Shown here piece after piece: positions 1 to 8,075 of a stretch of 49,302 nucleotides of DNA. The stretch comes from Bradyrhizobium lablabi (GTDB taxonomy: Bacteria > Pseudomonadota > Alphaproteobacteria > Rhizobiales > Xanthobacteraceae). The DNA lies in NCBI RefSeq assembly GCF_001440475.1, contig NZ_LLYB01000099.1, forward strand, positions 1-49,302. The letters run 5' to 3'. Both the position numbers and the translations under genes were made by a program. Under the pieces are notes generated by a model. It made no database searches and was not told where the DNA came from. It was given only the letters and a program-made list of their open reading frames with translations. Within the stretch, counting starts at the first letter, position 1. The number at the start of each line of letters is the position of its first letter.

Positions 1-1217
1 GAGGCGGTGTTGGCGGGCGGCGGACCGCCAGGCATCACCACCACGCGGGTGCCGACCTTGGCCCGGTCGAACAGGTCGGAAACGTCCTCGTTCAGCATGC
101 CGATGCAGCCCGAGGAGACGAACTTGCCGATCGTCGACGGCTGGTTGGTGCCGTGGATGCGGTAGACGGTCGAACCGAGATACATCGCGCGGGCGCCGAG
201 CGGATTGCCGGGGCCGCCGGCCATGAAGCGCGGCAGATAGGGCTGGCGCTCGATCATCTCGGTCGGCGGATGCCAGTCCGGCCACTCGGCCTTGCGGGAG
301 ATCTTCTGCACGCCGTTCCAGGTGAAGCCGTCGCGGCCGACACGGACGCCGTAGCGGATCGCGCGGCCGCCACCGAGCACGTAGTAGAGATGGGTGTTGG
401 CGGTATCGACGACGATGGTGCCCGCGGGCTCCTTCGTCGCGAAGGACACTTCCTGGCGGCGCAGATGCGCGGGAAGCTGTGCGGGCCCCACTTCCGGCTG
501 CTCTTCCGGCGGCAGCGCGGCGAGTTGCACGGGCCTGCCGTCAGCTCCAACGGCGGGTTGCTGCGGGAGCCCGCCGGTAGCTGCTGGTGCCTGCGCAGGC
601 GCCGCACCGATGGCCCCTGGCGGGCGCAATCCAGCGCGGTCGTCGTTCGGATAGACGATGCCGGCGCCGGGAATACGGCTGTCGCCGCGGTCCGAATAGA
701 CCTGCTGCTGCGAAGCGGGCGGGCGGTCCGCATAGATCACCGGCGGCGGACCGGCCGGACGGCCATAACGCGGATCGTCAGGAGAAAGAACCGGACCGGT
801 CGGCGCCGGAGCGCCACGGTCTGAATAAACCGGGGCACCGGCCGGGCGGCCATAGCGCGGATCGTCCGGGGAAAGGATCGGGCCCGTCGGCGCCGGAGCG
901 CCACGGTCCGAGTAGACCGGCGCACCCGCCGGCCGGCCATAGCGGGGATCGCTGGGCGACAGCACCGGACCAGGCGGTGGCAACGCGGCAGAACTCTGCG
1001 CGTTCGGCGCCTCGTCATCATCGTCCAGCGCATCGAAATCGGGCGCGCCGGGGCTGCGACGTTCCTCGGCCGCGTAACCACCGGGCACATACTGTCCGGG
1101 AGCTGTCGAATAGACTTGACCTTGGGCTGACGGATAGCCCTGCGCATGGGCGAGCGAAGTTCCGGCCATGGCAGCGGCAATGGCGGCACAAATCGTCAGA
1201 ATGCGGTTGTTCATCAT
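1..1217 (-). CDS. L,D-transpeptidase (YkuD family), C-terminus cut by window edge
   Basis: Periplasmic peptidoglycan cross-linking enzyme of the YkuD/ErfK family. The frame starts at ATG 1217 (a second ATG follows at 1214) with a signal peptide ending near SLAHA-Q, and stays open to base 1. Residues about 60-160 are a low-complexity Pro/Gly-rich linker holding three 29-residue tandem repeats (see repeat entry). The catalytic domain follows, with the family His-Gly...Ser-x-Gly-Cys block (HGTNQPS then SSGCIGM, bases about 97-160), so the nucleophilic Cys and its partner His are present. The stop lies outside the window. It diverges from the Ala/Pro-rich membrane-anchored gene at 1563. The family call is firm; the substrate (3-3 cross-links or lipoprotein attachment) cannot be told from sequence. 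Confidence 0.9.
   Translation of the reverse strand, partial: MMNNRILTICAAIAAAMAGTSLAHAQGYPSAQGQVYSTAPGQYVPGGYAAEERRSPGAPDFDALDDDDEAPNAQSSAALPPPGPVLSPSDPRYGRPAGAPVYSDRGAPAPTGPILSPDDPRYGRPAGAPVYSDRGAPAPTGPVLSPDDPRYGRPAGPPPVIYADRPPASQQQVYSDRGDSRIPGAGIVYPNDDRAGLRPPGAIGAAPAQAPAATGGLPQQPAVGADGRPVQLAALPPEEQPEVGPAQLPAHLRRQEVSFATKEPAGTIVVDTANTHLYYVLGGGRAIRYGVRVGRDGFTWNGVQKISRKAEWPDWHPPTEMIERQPYLPRFMAGGPGNPLGARAMYLGSTVYRIHGTNQPSTIGKFVSSGCIGMLNEDVSDLFDRAKVGTRVVVMPGGPPPANTA
752..1005 (-). repeat. Three tandem 87-bp repeats inside the L,D-transpeptidase gene
   Basis: The motif ggccat followed by agcgcggatcg recurs at 761, 848 and 935, exactly 87 bp apart. Each unit encodes 29 residues, reading roughly PVLSPDDPRYGRPAGAP then VYSDRGAPAPTG. 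The copies are nearly identical at the DNA level, which suggests recent duplication by slippage or unequal recombination. The repeats form the linker between signal peptide and catalytic domain. Confidence 0.9.
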
Positions 1218-1562
1218 CGCCTTTTTATAGACCCCAAGCCCGACCGGACGGTTAACAGCAGATGACGGAAGATAGCGGCGCATTCAAGACAAATCCCGGA
1301 AACCCGGCCCAAACCAGTCATTTGTGATCGACGCCTGGCTGCGGCAAAGATGCCTCAGCGCACCGGAAATCGCCGATATCGCGTGGCTCACGACTCCAAA
1401 CCGCAGATTTTGTAACAAAAAGCTGCCGGGCGTTGAGATACTCTCATATCGGCCTGATTCGCGCGCGGCGCTCCCCGCGAAATCCAGCCGCACAGTGGTC
1501 ACCGCGTTCCCTTGGCAATCAATAACCCTCCGGCGATCAAGGAGGGGGTGGAACTCGCGTCC
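1218..1562. other. Divergent intergenic region, no gene seen
   Basis: 345 bp between the divergent L,D-transpeptidase gene and the membrane-anchored protein gene. Open frames here lack coding character. It must carry both promoters, but I could not pick convincing -35/-10 pairs. An AAGGAGG at 1539-1545 precedes the downstream gene. Confidence 0.5.
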
Positions 1563-2387
1563 ATGCTTCCCGGCTTTCGTTTTCTATTCACTGCAATCAT
1601 CCTGTCGATGTCGGTCCTGATTTTCGGCCTCGGCGCCGCCGCGCTGTTGCGCGCGGCGCATGAGGAATTTGCCAATCTTCCCTCGCGACGGGCGGCGCCC
1701 GAGCCGATGTTTGCCCGCCAGACCGACGACTCGCTACCGACGCTGGCGCTGCTGCGCGTCGATCCGCCGGTCGTGGACAAGCCGGCGGAGAACGTCCCGG
1801 CCGACGCCATTCCGGAAGCGGCCACGGACGCCCCGGTGACCGCCGGGCAAACGCCGGACGCCGGCCCGGCCGAGCCTGAGAAACTGGCGGCGCTGAAAAC
1901 GGCCGAGCCCGTGCAGGCCGAAGCCGTAAAGGAAGCCGCCAAGGAAGCTGCCAAGCCGGCACCTTCTGCGCAGGAGACCAACGCCGAGACACCGCCTGCT
2001 CCGGCGCCCGCAGCGGAAGCGCCCGTGGCAAATACGGAAGAGAAGCTCGCCGCCATCGCTGAAACGCAACCTTCGGCCGTAACACCCCCGTCCCCGGCCG
2101 AGCCGGCGACGGCAGCGGTTTCGCCTGAAGTCAGCCCTGCCGCGCCCCGGATCGCGACGCTCGGCGGTCCCGCTGTCGTCATCGAGGAAAAGACATCGGC
2201 CGCTTCCGCGACCACGGAAGCGAAGCCGGACCGCAACGCCGTCAAGAAGCGGGCCGCGGAGCGGGCCCGGGAAAAGCGGCAGTTGGCCGTGCGTCGCGCA
2301 CGCCTGGCACGCGAGGCGGCGGCGCAGCAGCAACAATTGCTGGCCAATCCGTTCACGCAACTCCAGCCGCCGCGCGTGACGCGGTAG
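1563..2387 (+). CDS. Membrane-anchored Ala/Pro/Glu-rich protein of unknown function
   Basis: No enzymatic family recognised. From ATG 1563 the protein starts MLPGFRFLFTA and has one hydrophobic segment (about residues 6-30) followed by a long low-complexity tail rich in Ala, Pro and Glu and a Lys/Arg-rich C-terminal stretch containing a QQQQL run. This looks like a single-pass protein with a disordered periplasmic or cytoplasmic tail. Start choice: AAGGAGG at 1539-1545 lies 17 bases before ATG 1563 and only 2 before an in-frame GTG at 1548, so the start is not settled; a TTG at 1512 is also in frame. It is divergent from the L,D-transpeptidase gene, so an envelope role is possible but unproven. 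Confidence 0.7.
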   Translation: MLPGFRFLFTAIILSMSVLIFGLGAAALLRAAHEEFANLPSRRAAPEPMFARQTDDSLPTLALLRVDPPVVDKPAENVPADAIPEAATDAPVTAGQTPDAGPAEPEKLAALKTAEPVQAEAVKEAAKEAAKPAPSAQETNAETPPAPAPAAEAPVANTEEKLAAIAETQPSAVTPPSPAEPATAAVSPEVSPAAPRIATLGGPAVVIEEKTSAASATTEAKPDRNAVKKRAAERAREKRQLAVRRARLAREAAAQQQQLLANPFTQLQPPRVTR

Positions 2388-2405
2388 CGGGCTCGATTAA
2401 GGAGA

Positions 2406-3260
2406 TCAGGCCGGCCCGGTCGCGACCGGCGGGCCGTCGGCGGCGCCCCACTCCGTCCATGAGCCGTCATAGAGCGCCGGGTTCTCGACGCCGAGACGAT
2501 AGAGCGCCAGCGTCAGCACCGCGGCGCTGACGCCGGAGCCGCAGCTCGTCACGATCGGCGCATCGAGCTTCACGCCGGCGCCCGCGAACGCCGCCCGCAA
2601 CGCATCGAGCGGCTTCATCGTGCCGGTCGCCGCATCGAACAGATTGTTGTAGGGCAGGCTGAGGCTGCCCGGAATGTGGCCGGAACGCAGCCCCGCCCGC
2701 GGCTCGGCCACCTTGCCCTGGTAGCGCTCGTTGGCGCGGGCATCGATCACCTGCTCGGCGCGGCTCGAGAGATTGGCAACGAGCTGCTGCATGCTGCGCA
2801 CGCGCCGTCCATCGAACGTCGCCTTGAACGTCGAAGGTTTTGCCGCGACCTCGCCCTTCTCTACCTTGCGGCCTTCCGCAACCCATTTTTTCAGGCCGCC
2901 ATCGAGCACGCGCACTTCCTTGCCGAACGACAGGAACATCCACCACGCGCGCGGTGCCGCAACCCAGCCGCCGGAATCATAGACCACGACGGTGTCGTCG
3001 TTGCCGATCCCGAGCGCGCCGACATCGCGGCCGAACTGCTCGGCGGAGGGGAACATGTGCGGCAGCGGGTTGGAATGGTCTGATACCGCGTCGACGTCGA
3101 AGAACAGTGCGCCTGGAATGTGCGACGCGAGATAGTCGTCCTTCGGAAGCGGCAGCACGCCCGGCATCTTGAACGAGGCGTCGATCACCTTGACGTTGGG
3201 ATCGCTGATGTGCGCGGCGAGCCATTCGGTGGAGACGAGCGGATCAGTGGTGGCGGGCAT
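2406..3260 (-). CDS. sseA: 3-mercaptopyruvate/thiosulfate sulfurtransferase
   Basis: Two-domain rhodanese of 284 residues, the usual length of SseA. The N-terminal inactive domain carries the VIDASFKMPG and GALFFDVD blocks. The C-terminal domain has the active-site loop CGSGVSA with nucleophilic Cys240; the CGSGV loop type favours 3-mercaptopyruvate as sulfur donor. The C-terminal block DGSWTEWG is also typical. Start ATG 3260 has GGAG nine bases upstream. It lies 117 bp downstream of a single-domain rhodanese on the same strand, separated by a REP-like palindrome, so the two may be co-transcribed. Role: transfer of sulfane sulfur to cyanide, thiols or acceptor proteins in the cytoplasm. Confidence 0.92.
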   Translation of the reverse strand: MPATTDPLVSTEWLAAHISDPNVKVIDASFKMPGVLPLPKDDYLASHIPGALFFDVDAVSDHSNPLPHMFPSAEQFGRDVGALGIGNDDTVVVYDSGGWVAAPRAWWMFLSFGKEVRVLDGGLKKWVAEGRKVEKGEVAAKPSTFKATFDGRRVRSMQQLVANLSSRAEQVIDARANERYQGKVAEPRAGLRSGHIPGSLSLPYNNLFDAATGTMKPLDALRAAFAGAGVKLDAPIVTSCGSGVSAAVLTLALYRLGVENPALYDGSWTEWGAADGPPVATGPA

Positions 3261-3283
3261 GTTTCAGGTCTCCAATATTTCCC

Positions 3284-3375
3284 AGACGTCATTGCCGGGC
3301 TTGACCCGGCAATCCATCTGCTTCGAAGGATTTCTTGAAGGGATGGACACGCGGGTCAAGCCCGCGTGTGATGAG
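3284..3375. repeat. REP-like palindromic repeat
   Basis: Two nested palindromes: attgccgggcttgacccggc followed by aatccatc, then acgcgggtcaagcccgcgt. This form recurs widely in Bradyrhizobium intergenic DNA. It sits between the two sulfurtransferase genes and can form strong stem-loops in their transcript. Confidence 0.75.
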
Positions 3376-3377
3376 TA

Positions 3378-3791
3378 TCACCCCTTCTTCTTCGGCTCCC
3401 ACTTCTCGACCGGGCCGCCGGCGTCGCGCCAGGCGGCGAAGCCGCCGCCCATATGCGCAACCGGCTTTAAGCCCATGTCCTGCGCGGTCTTGGCGGCGAG
3501 CGCCGAGCGCAGGCCGCCGGCGCAGTGGAAGATGAATTTCTTGTCTTCCTGGAAGATCGGCTTGGCATAAGGGCTTTGCGGATCGATCCAGAATTCCAGC
3601 ATGCCGCGGGTGCAGGAGAAGGCGCCGGGGATCTTGCCCTCGCGCTCGATCTCCCGGGGATCCCTGATATCGACGATCACGACATTCGGATCCTGCGCGG
3701 CCTTGATGGCGTCGGCGGCGCTGACGGTCTCGATGGCAGCGTTGGCTTCGTCGATCAGGGATTTGATGCCGCGGTGGATGGTCTGGGGCAT
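3378..3791 (-). CDS. Single-domain rhodanese-like sulfurtransferase
   Basis: 137-residue single rhodanese domain. It contains the VVIVDIRDPREIEREG block (CH2A-type) and the active-site loop HCAGGLRSALAA with Cys90 as sulfur-carrying residue, then the terminal GGFAAWRDAGGPVEKW block. The Cys-x-x-Gly-x-Arg loop type is typical of single-domain rhodaneses rather than Cdc25-type phosphatases. It has no signal peptide, so it acts in the cytoplasm. Start ATG 3791 lacks a strong Shine-Dalgarno. It is upstream of sseA on the same strand, suggesting joint function in sulfur transfer or cyanide detoxification. Confidence 0.88.
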   Translation of the reverse strand: MPQTIHRGIKSLIDEANAAIETVSAADAIKAAQDPNVVIVDIRDPREIEREGKIPGAFSCTRGMLEFWIDPQSPYAKPIFQEDKKFIFHCAGGLRSALAAKTAQDMGLKPVAHMGGGFAAWRDAGGPVEKWEPKKKG

Positions 3792-3818
3792 TGGACTGCG
3801 CCTTTCGTTGTTCTTGCG

Positions 3819-3940
3819 GTCATTACGGGGGCGCGCGTAGCGCGAACTATGATGCGCAGTTGCGCATCTGAGAATCCAGAGATTAGTTCATCCGATCGAG
3901 ATTCCGGGTCCGATACTGCGCATCGCCCCGGAATGACGAC
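3819..3940. repeat. REP-like palindromic repeat
   Basis: Intergenic element with the inner palindrome gatgcgcagttgcgcatc and flanking cattacggggg / ccccggaatgacg arms. It occupies most of the space between the CoxE-like gene and the rhodanese gene. A degenerate relative lies at 30600-30697. Confidence 0.7.
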
Positions 3941-3942
3941 AG

Positions 3943-5118
3943 TCACCGCACCAATTCCTTCATTGCGCCTTCGAGGCCTTCGATCGTGATCGGAAACATG
4001 CGGCCCGAAAGCAGCCGGCGGATGATGGTGGTGGATTCCGAATAGTCCCAGTGCTTCTGCGCCACCGGATTGAGCCACACCGTGTGCGGATAGGTGCGCG
4101 TGACGCGTTCGAGCCAGACCGATCCGGCCTCCTCGTTGACGTGCTCGACCGACCCGCCCGGCACCATGATCTCGTAAGGCGACATCGAGGCGTCGCCGAC
4201 GAACACCACCTTGTAGTCGTGCGGATATTTGTGCAGCACGTCCCAGGTCGGCGTGCGGTCGGTGAAGCGGCGCTTGTTCTGCTTCCAGACGCCTTCATAG
4301 AGGCAGTTGTGGAAGTAGAAATACTCCATGTGCTTGAACTCGGACTTCGCCGCCGAGAACAGCTCCTCGACCTGCTCAATGTGCGAATCCATCGAGCCGC
4401 CGATGTCGAAGAACACCAGAACCTTCACCGCGTTGCGACGCTCGGGCCGCATGACGACGTCGAGATAGCCGTGGTTGGCGGTTTCCCGGATGGTGGTGTC
4501 GAGATCGAGTTCGTCGGGCGCGCCGGTGCGGGCGAATTTGCGCAGGCGCCGCAGCGCGACCTTGATGTTGCGGATGCCGAGCTCGACATTGCCGTCGAGA
4601 TCCTTGAACTCGCGCTTGTCCCACACCTTCACGGCGCGGTTGTTGCGGTTCTTCTCCTGACCGATCCGGACGCCTTCCGGGTTATAGCCATGGGCGCCGA
4701 ACGGCGAGGTGCCGGCGGTGCCGATCCACTTGTTGCCGCCCTGGTGGCGGCCCTTCTGTTCTTCGAGGCGCTTGCGAAGCGTCTCCATGAGCTTGTCCCA
4801 GCCCATGGCTTCGATCTGCTTCTTCTCTTCCTCGGTGAGATATTTTTCCGCGAGCTTCTTCAGCCACTCCTCGGGGATCTCGGCCTTGTCCATGGCGTCG
4901 AGCAGGCTTTCCAGCCCCTTGAACACGGTGCCGAAGACGCGGTCGAACTTGTCGAGGTTGCGCTCGTCCTTCACCAGCGCGGCGCGGGACAGGTAGTAGA
5001 AATTCTCCACCGTCTGGTCGGCGAGGTCGGCGTCGAGCGCCTCCATCAGCGTCAGGTATTCGCGCAAGGTCACCGGGACCTGTGCGTCGCGGAGCGATGT
5101 GAAGAATTGCAGGAACAT
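3943..5118 (-). CDS. CoxE-like VWA-domain protein
   Basis: 391-residue protein with an N-terminal helical part (about 1-150, many charged residues) and a C-terminal von Willebrand A fold. The MIDAS-like motif is D238-I-G-G-S242 (FFDIGGSMDSH), a DxGxS variant of DxSxS. Such proteins pair with MoxR AAA+ ATPases; the best known pair, CoxD/CoxE, helps mature the metal cofactor of CO dehydrogenase. Here the likely partner ATPase lies divergently at 5602. No CO dehydrogenase genes are nearby, so the client protein is unknown. Start ATG 5118 has no strong Shine-Dalgarno. Confidence 0.85.
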   Translation of the reverse strand: MFLQFFTSLRDAQVPVTLREYLTLMEALDADLADQTVENFYYLSRAALVKDERNLDKFDRVFGTVFKGLESLLDAMDKAEIPEEWLKKLAEKYLTEEEKKQIEAMGWDKLMETLRKRLEEQKGRHQGGNKWIGTAGTSPFGAHGYNPEGVRIGQEKNRNNRAVKVWDKREFKDLDGNVELGIRNIKVALRRLRKFARTGAPDELDLDTTIRETANHGYLDVVMRPERRNAVKVLVFFDIGGSMDSHIEQVEELFSAAKSEFKHMEYFYFHNCLYEGVWKQNKRRFTDRTPTWDVLHKYPHDYKVVFVGDASMSPYEIMVPGGSVEHVNEEAGSVWLERVTRTYPHTVWLNPVAQKHWDYSESTTIIRRLLSGRMFPITIEGLEGAMKELVR

Positions 5119-5259
5119 GGGATACAGATTGCCTGCCCGCCCGCGCCCGTCAAGGGCCGTAGCATGTCAAAGGCCAGCGCATAGCTGTCAGGCCTAGACC
5201 GGGAGGCTTTTTCAATTACAATTGAGCCGTAAAGGGTTTATTCCGGCAGGGGAAATTCA

Positions 5260-5502
5260 ATGAGCATCATTGCGGCGCTGATCATCGGCGGTATTGCGGG
5301 CTGGCTTGCCGGGCTGATCGTTCGCGGCGCAGGTTTCGGGCTGATTGGCAATATCGTGGTCGGCATTATCGGCGCGCTGCTGGCGGGCTGGCTGCTGCCG
5401 CAACTGGGCGTCAGCCTCGGCGTCGGCTGGGTTCGCGATATCATCAACGCCACCATCGGCGCGGTGATCATCCTGGTGATCCTGTCGCTGATCAGACGCT
5501 GA
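5260..5502 (+). CDS. GlsB/YeaQ/YmgE family stress-response membrane protein
   Basis: 80 residues, almost entirely three hydrophobic Gly-rich segments (about 4-24, 28-46, 60-78), with the family pattern IIGGIAGWLAGLIVRG and GNIVVGIIGALLAGWLL. The family is also called transglycosylase-associated protein. It is an inner-membrane protein of unknown biochemical role, often stress induced. A purine-rich ggcaggggaaattca precedes ATG 5260. It lies between the divergent VWA gene and the MoxR gene and has its own terminator-like hairpin. Confidence 0.88.
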   Translation: MSIIAALIIGGIAGWLAGLIVRGAGFGLIGNIVVGIIGALLAGWLLPQLGVSLGVGWVRDIINATIGAVIILVILSLIRR

Positions 5503-5527
5503 CGAAGCCGCCAGCTACTCCAATCGC

Positions 5528-5550
5528 GACCGCCGGACCGGCGGTCGTTT
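5528..5550 (+). terminator. Hairpin after the GlsB-like gene
   Basis: GACCGCCGG and CCGGCGGTC form an inverted repeat around one base, followed by gttt. It lies 26 bp after the stop of the GlsB-like gene. The short T tract makes it a moderate rho-independent terminator candidate. Confidence 0.55.
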
Positions 5551-5601
5551 ACTGTTCAGGCCGCGAGCGGCCCAAGAACTAGCAACAAGGTAAACGGATA
5601 G

Positions 5602-6444
5602 ATGAAATTTACCGGCACCAAGGACTATGTCGCCACCGACGACCTCAAGGTCGCCGTCAACGCCTCGATCGTGCTCGAGCGGCCGCTGCTGATCAAGGGC
5701 GAGCCCGGCACCGGCAAGACCGTGCTGGCGGAGGAAGTCTCAAAAGCGCTCGGCGCGCCGCTTTTGACCTGGCACATCAAGTCGACCACCAAGGCGCAGC
5801 AGGGTCTGTACGAATACGACGCGGTATCACGCCTGCGCGACAGCCAGCTCGGCGATCCCCGCGTTTCCGATATTTCCAACTACATCAAGCGCGGCAAATT
5901 GTGGGAGGCCTTCACCCACGACAAGCGTCCGGTGCTCTTGATCGACGAGATCGACAAGGCCGACATCGAATTTCCCAACGACCTGTTGCTCGAACTCGAT
6001 CGCATGGAGTTCTTCGTCTACGAGACCGGCGAGAACATCAAGGCGAGCCTGCGCCCGATCGTGATGATCACCTCCAACAACGAAAAGGAATTGCCGGACG
6101 CGTTCCTGCGCCGCTGTTTCTTCCACTACATCAAGTTCCCCGACGCCGACACCATGGGCCGGATCGTCGACGTGCACTTCCCCGGCATCAAGAAGCGCCT
6201 GGTGGAAGAAGCCTTGCGCATCTTCTTCGAGGTGCGCGAAGTGCCGGGCCTGAAGAAGAAGCCCTCGACTTCGGAGCTGCTCGACTGGTTGAAGCTCTTG
6301 TTGAACGAGGACATCACGCCGGAAATGCTGAGGGAGCGCGACCCGCGCAAGCTGATCCCGCCGCTGCACGGCGCCCTGCTCAAGAACGAACAGGACGTGC
6401 ACCTGTTCGAGCGGCTGGCGTTCCTCAGCCGGCGCGAAGTGTAA
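5602..6444 (+). CDS. MoxR-family AAA+ ATPase
   Basis: 280 residues. Walker A is GEPGTGKT (33-40), Walker B LLIDEIDKAD (Asp115-Glu116), sensor-1 region ITSNN (about 156-160) and arginine-finger region FLRRC (168-172). This is the CoxD-like branch of MoxR ATPases. These ATPases act as chaperones with VWA-domain partners, remodelling or loading cofactors into enzymes. The CoxE-like VWA gene at 3943-5118 on the other strand is the obvious partner. A weak AAGG precedes ATG 5602. A strong terminator follows at 6463. Confidence 0.9.
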   Translation: MKFTGTKDYVATDDLKVAVNASIVLERPLLIKGEPGTGKTVLAEEVSKALGAPLLTWHIKSTTKAQQGLYEYDAVSRLRDSQLGDPRVSDISNYIKRGKLWEAFTHDKRPVLLIDEIDKADIEFPNDLLLELDRMEFFVYETGENIKASLRPIVMITSNNEKELPDAFLRRCFFHYIKFPDADTMGRIVDVHFPGIKKRLVEEALRIFFEVREVPGLKKKPSTSELLDWLKLLLNEDITPEMLRERDPRKLIPPLHGALLKNEQDVHLFERLAFLSRREV

Positions 6445-6462
6445 TTCGCTGACGACCTACGG

Positions 6463-6496
6463 CGCCAGAACCTCACGGTTCTGGCGTTTCGTTTTT
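6463..6496 (+). terminator. Rho-independent terminator after the MoxR gene
   Basis: Perfect 10-bp stem CGCCAGAACC / GGTTCTGGCG with a tcac loop, followed by tttcgttttt. It lies 18 bp after the stop codon and separates the MoxR gene from the monooxygenase gene. Confidence 0.9.
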
Positions 6497-6529
6497 CACG
6501 ACACAACAAATGAAAAAAGAACAGGGAAG

Positions 6530-8032
6530 ATGAACGTTCAGACCCAGATCGACACAACTGCGCCCCGGACCACCGAGCATTTCGACGTCGTGATCGCGGG
6601 CGCCGGCATCTCCGGCGTGGGCGCCGCCTATCACCTCACCACGCAGTGCCCGGGAACGACTTTCGTGGCGCTGGAAGCGCAGAAGACCTTTGGCGGCACG
6701 TGGACGACGCATCGCTATCCCGGCATCCGTTCCGACAGCGACCTGCACACCTTCGGCTATCGCTTCAAGCCGTGGACCACGGCGCCGATCGCGAGTGCGG
6801 CGGAGATCCTGAAATACATGGGCGAGGTGATCGAGGAGAACGATCTCGCTCCCCACATCCGCTATCAGCACACCATCACCTCGGCGAAATGGTCGAGCGA
6901 GGAAAACCTCTGGACCATCGAGGCCACGCGTACCGACACCGGCGAGCGACGGCGCTTCACCACCAATTTCTTCTGGATGTGCCAGGGCTATTACCGCCAC
7001 ACCGAGGGCTATACGCCGGAGTGGAAGGACATGGCCAAGTTCAAGGGCCGGATCGTCCATCCGCAGAAATGGCCTGAAGATCTCGACTACAGGAACAAGC
7101 GCGTCATCGTGATCGGCTCCGGCGCTACCGCCGCGACGCTGATCCCGGCGATGGCGGCCGACTGCGCGCATGTCACCATGCTGCAGCGTTCGCCGACTTA
7201 CTTTCGCACCGGGCGCAACGCCATCGAGATCGCCGAAGAGCTGCGGAAACTACAGGTCGACGAGCACTGGATCCACGAGATCACCCGGCGAAAAATCCTG
7301 TTCGACCAGGATGCCTTCACCCGCAAGACCTTTGCCGAACCGGAAGCGGCCAAGAAGGATCTCTTGTCCGCCGTCGAAGCCTATCTCGGCAAGGACTACG
7401 ACATCGCGACCCATTTCACGCCAAAATACCGGCCGTGGCGGCAGCGCATCGCGTTCATCCCTGACGGCGACCTGTTCCAGGGCATCAAGTCCGGCAAGGC
7501 TTCCGTCGTCACCGACGAGATCGATCGCTTCACCGAAAAGGGCATTCTGCTGAAATCCGGCAAGGAGCTCGAGGCCGACATCATCGTCACCGCGACCGGC
7601 TTCAACCTCTGCGCCAATGGCGACATCGAGTTTGCCATCGACGGCAAGCCACTCGACTTCGCCGATACCGTCACCTATCGCGGCATGATGTTCACGGGCG
7701 TGCCGAACCTCGTCTGGGTGTTCGGCTATTTCCGCGCCAGCTGGACGCTGCGCGTCGACCTCGTCGCCGACTTCGTCTGCCGGCTGCTCACGCACATGAA
7801 GGCGACCGGCGCGAAAAAGGTGACGGCGGAGCTTCGTCCCGAAGACCACAACATGCCGTTGCTGCCCTGGATCGATCCGGAGAACTTCAATCCCGGCTAC
7901 ATGATGCGCGGCATGCACCTGTTGCCCAAGCGCGGCGAAAAGCCGGAATGGCAGCACAATCAGGATTACTGGGCGGAGAAGGATGAGTTTCCGGCCATCG
8001 ACCTCAAAGACAAGGCGTTCGTTTACGGCTGA
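6530..8032 (+). CDS. Flavin-containing monooxygenase, Baeyer-Villiger type
   Basis: 500-residue class B flavoprotein monooxygenase. The FAD Rossmann motif GAGISG is at 24-29, the NADPH Rossmann motif GSGATA at 196-201, and between them FKGRIVHPQKWP (171-182) matches the Baeyer-Villiger fingerprint FxGxxxHxxxWP. It is expected to insert oxygen into a ketone or oxidise a soft heteroatom, using FAD and NADPH in the cytoplasm. The substrate cannot be read from sequence. It stands alone between terminators at 6463 and 8039. agggaag just upstream of ATG 6530 serves as ribosome-binding site. Confidence 0.9.
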   Translation: MNVQTQIDTTAPRTTEHFDVVIAGAGISGVGAAYHLTTQCPGTTFVALEAQKTFGGTWTTHRYPGIRSDSDLHTFGYRFKPWTTAPIASAAEILKYMGEVIEENDLAPHIRYQHTITSAKWSSEENLWTIEATRTDTGERRRFTTNFFWMCQGYYRHTEGYTPEWKDMAKFKGRIVHPQKWPEDLDYRNKRVIVIGSGATAATLIPAMAADCAHVTMLQRSPTYFRTGRNAIEIAEELRKLQVDEHWIHEITRRKILFDQDAFTRKTFAEPEAAKKDLLSAVEAYLGKDYDIATHFTPKYRPWRQRIAFIPDGDLFQGIKSGKASVVTDEIDRFTEKGILLKSGKELEADIIVTATGFNLCANGDIEFAIDGKPLDFADTVTYRGMMFTGVPNLVWVFGYFRASWTLRVDLVADFVCRLLTHMKATGAKKVTAELRPEDHNMPLLPWIDPENFNPGYMMRGMHLLPKRGEKPEWQHNQDYWAEKDEFPAIDLKDKAFVYG

Positions 8033-8038
8033 GGTGTG

Positions 8039-8073
8039 ATGCCGGGTGAGCGGCGCATCCCCTCACCCGGCAT
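8039..8073. terminator. Bidirectional hairpin between convergent genes
   Basis: Perfect 12-bp inverted repeat ATGCCGGGTGAG / CTCACCCGGCAT with an 11-base loop, between the stop codons of the monooxygenase (+) and methyltransferase (-) genes. There is no long T run on either side, so termination strength is uncertain. Confidence 0.7.
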
Positions 8074-8075
8074 TC

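Noticed and set aside
254..733. Long antisense and shifted frames within 1-1255
   Set aside because: They lie over the L,D-transpeptidase gene in other frames, are Arg/Ala/Pro-rich and have no motifs; typical high-GC shadow frames.
1734..2470. Large open frames opposite the Ala/Pro-rich gene
   Set aside because: Gly/Arg-rich or Ala/Ser-rich translations without motifs, and no ribosome-binding sites; the forward frame has a membrane helix and better codon bias.
4051..5184. 377-residue plus-strand frame opposite the VWA gene
   Set aside because: His/Leu/Val-rich antisense shadow of the VWA gene, with no domain.
3943..6444. A CO dehydrogenase (cox) cluster
   Set aside because: Only CoxD- and CoxE-like proteins occur; no large, medium or small subunit genes are present.
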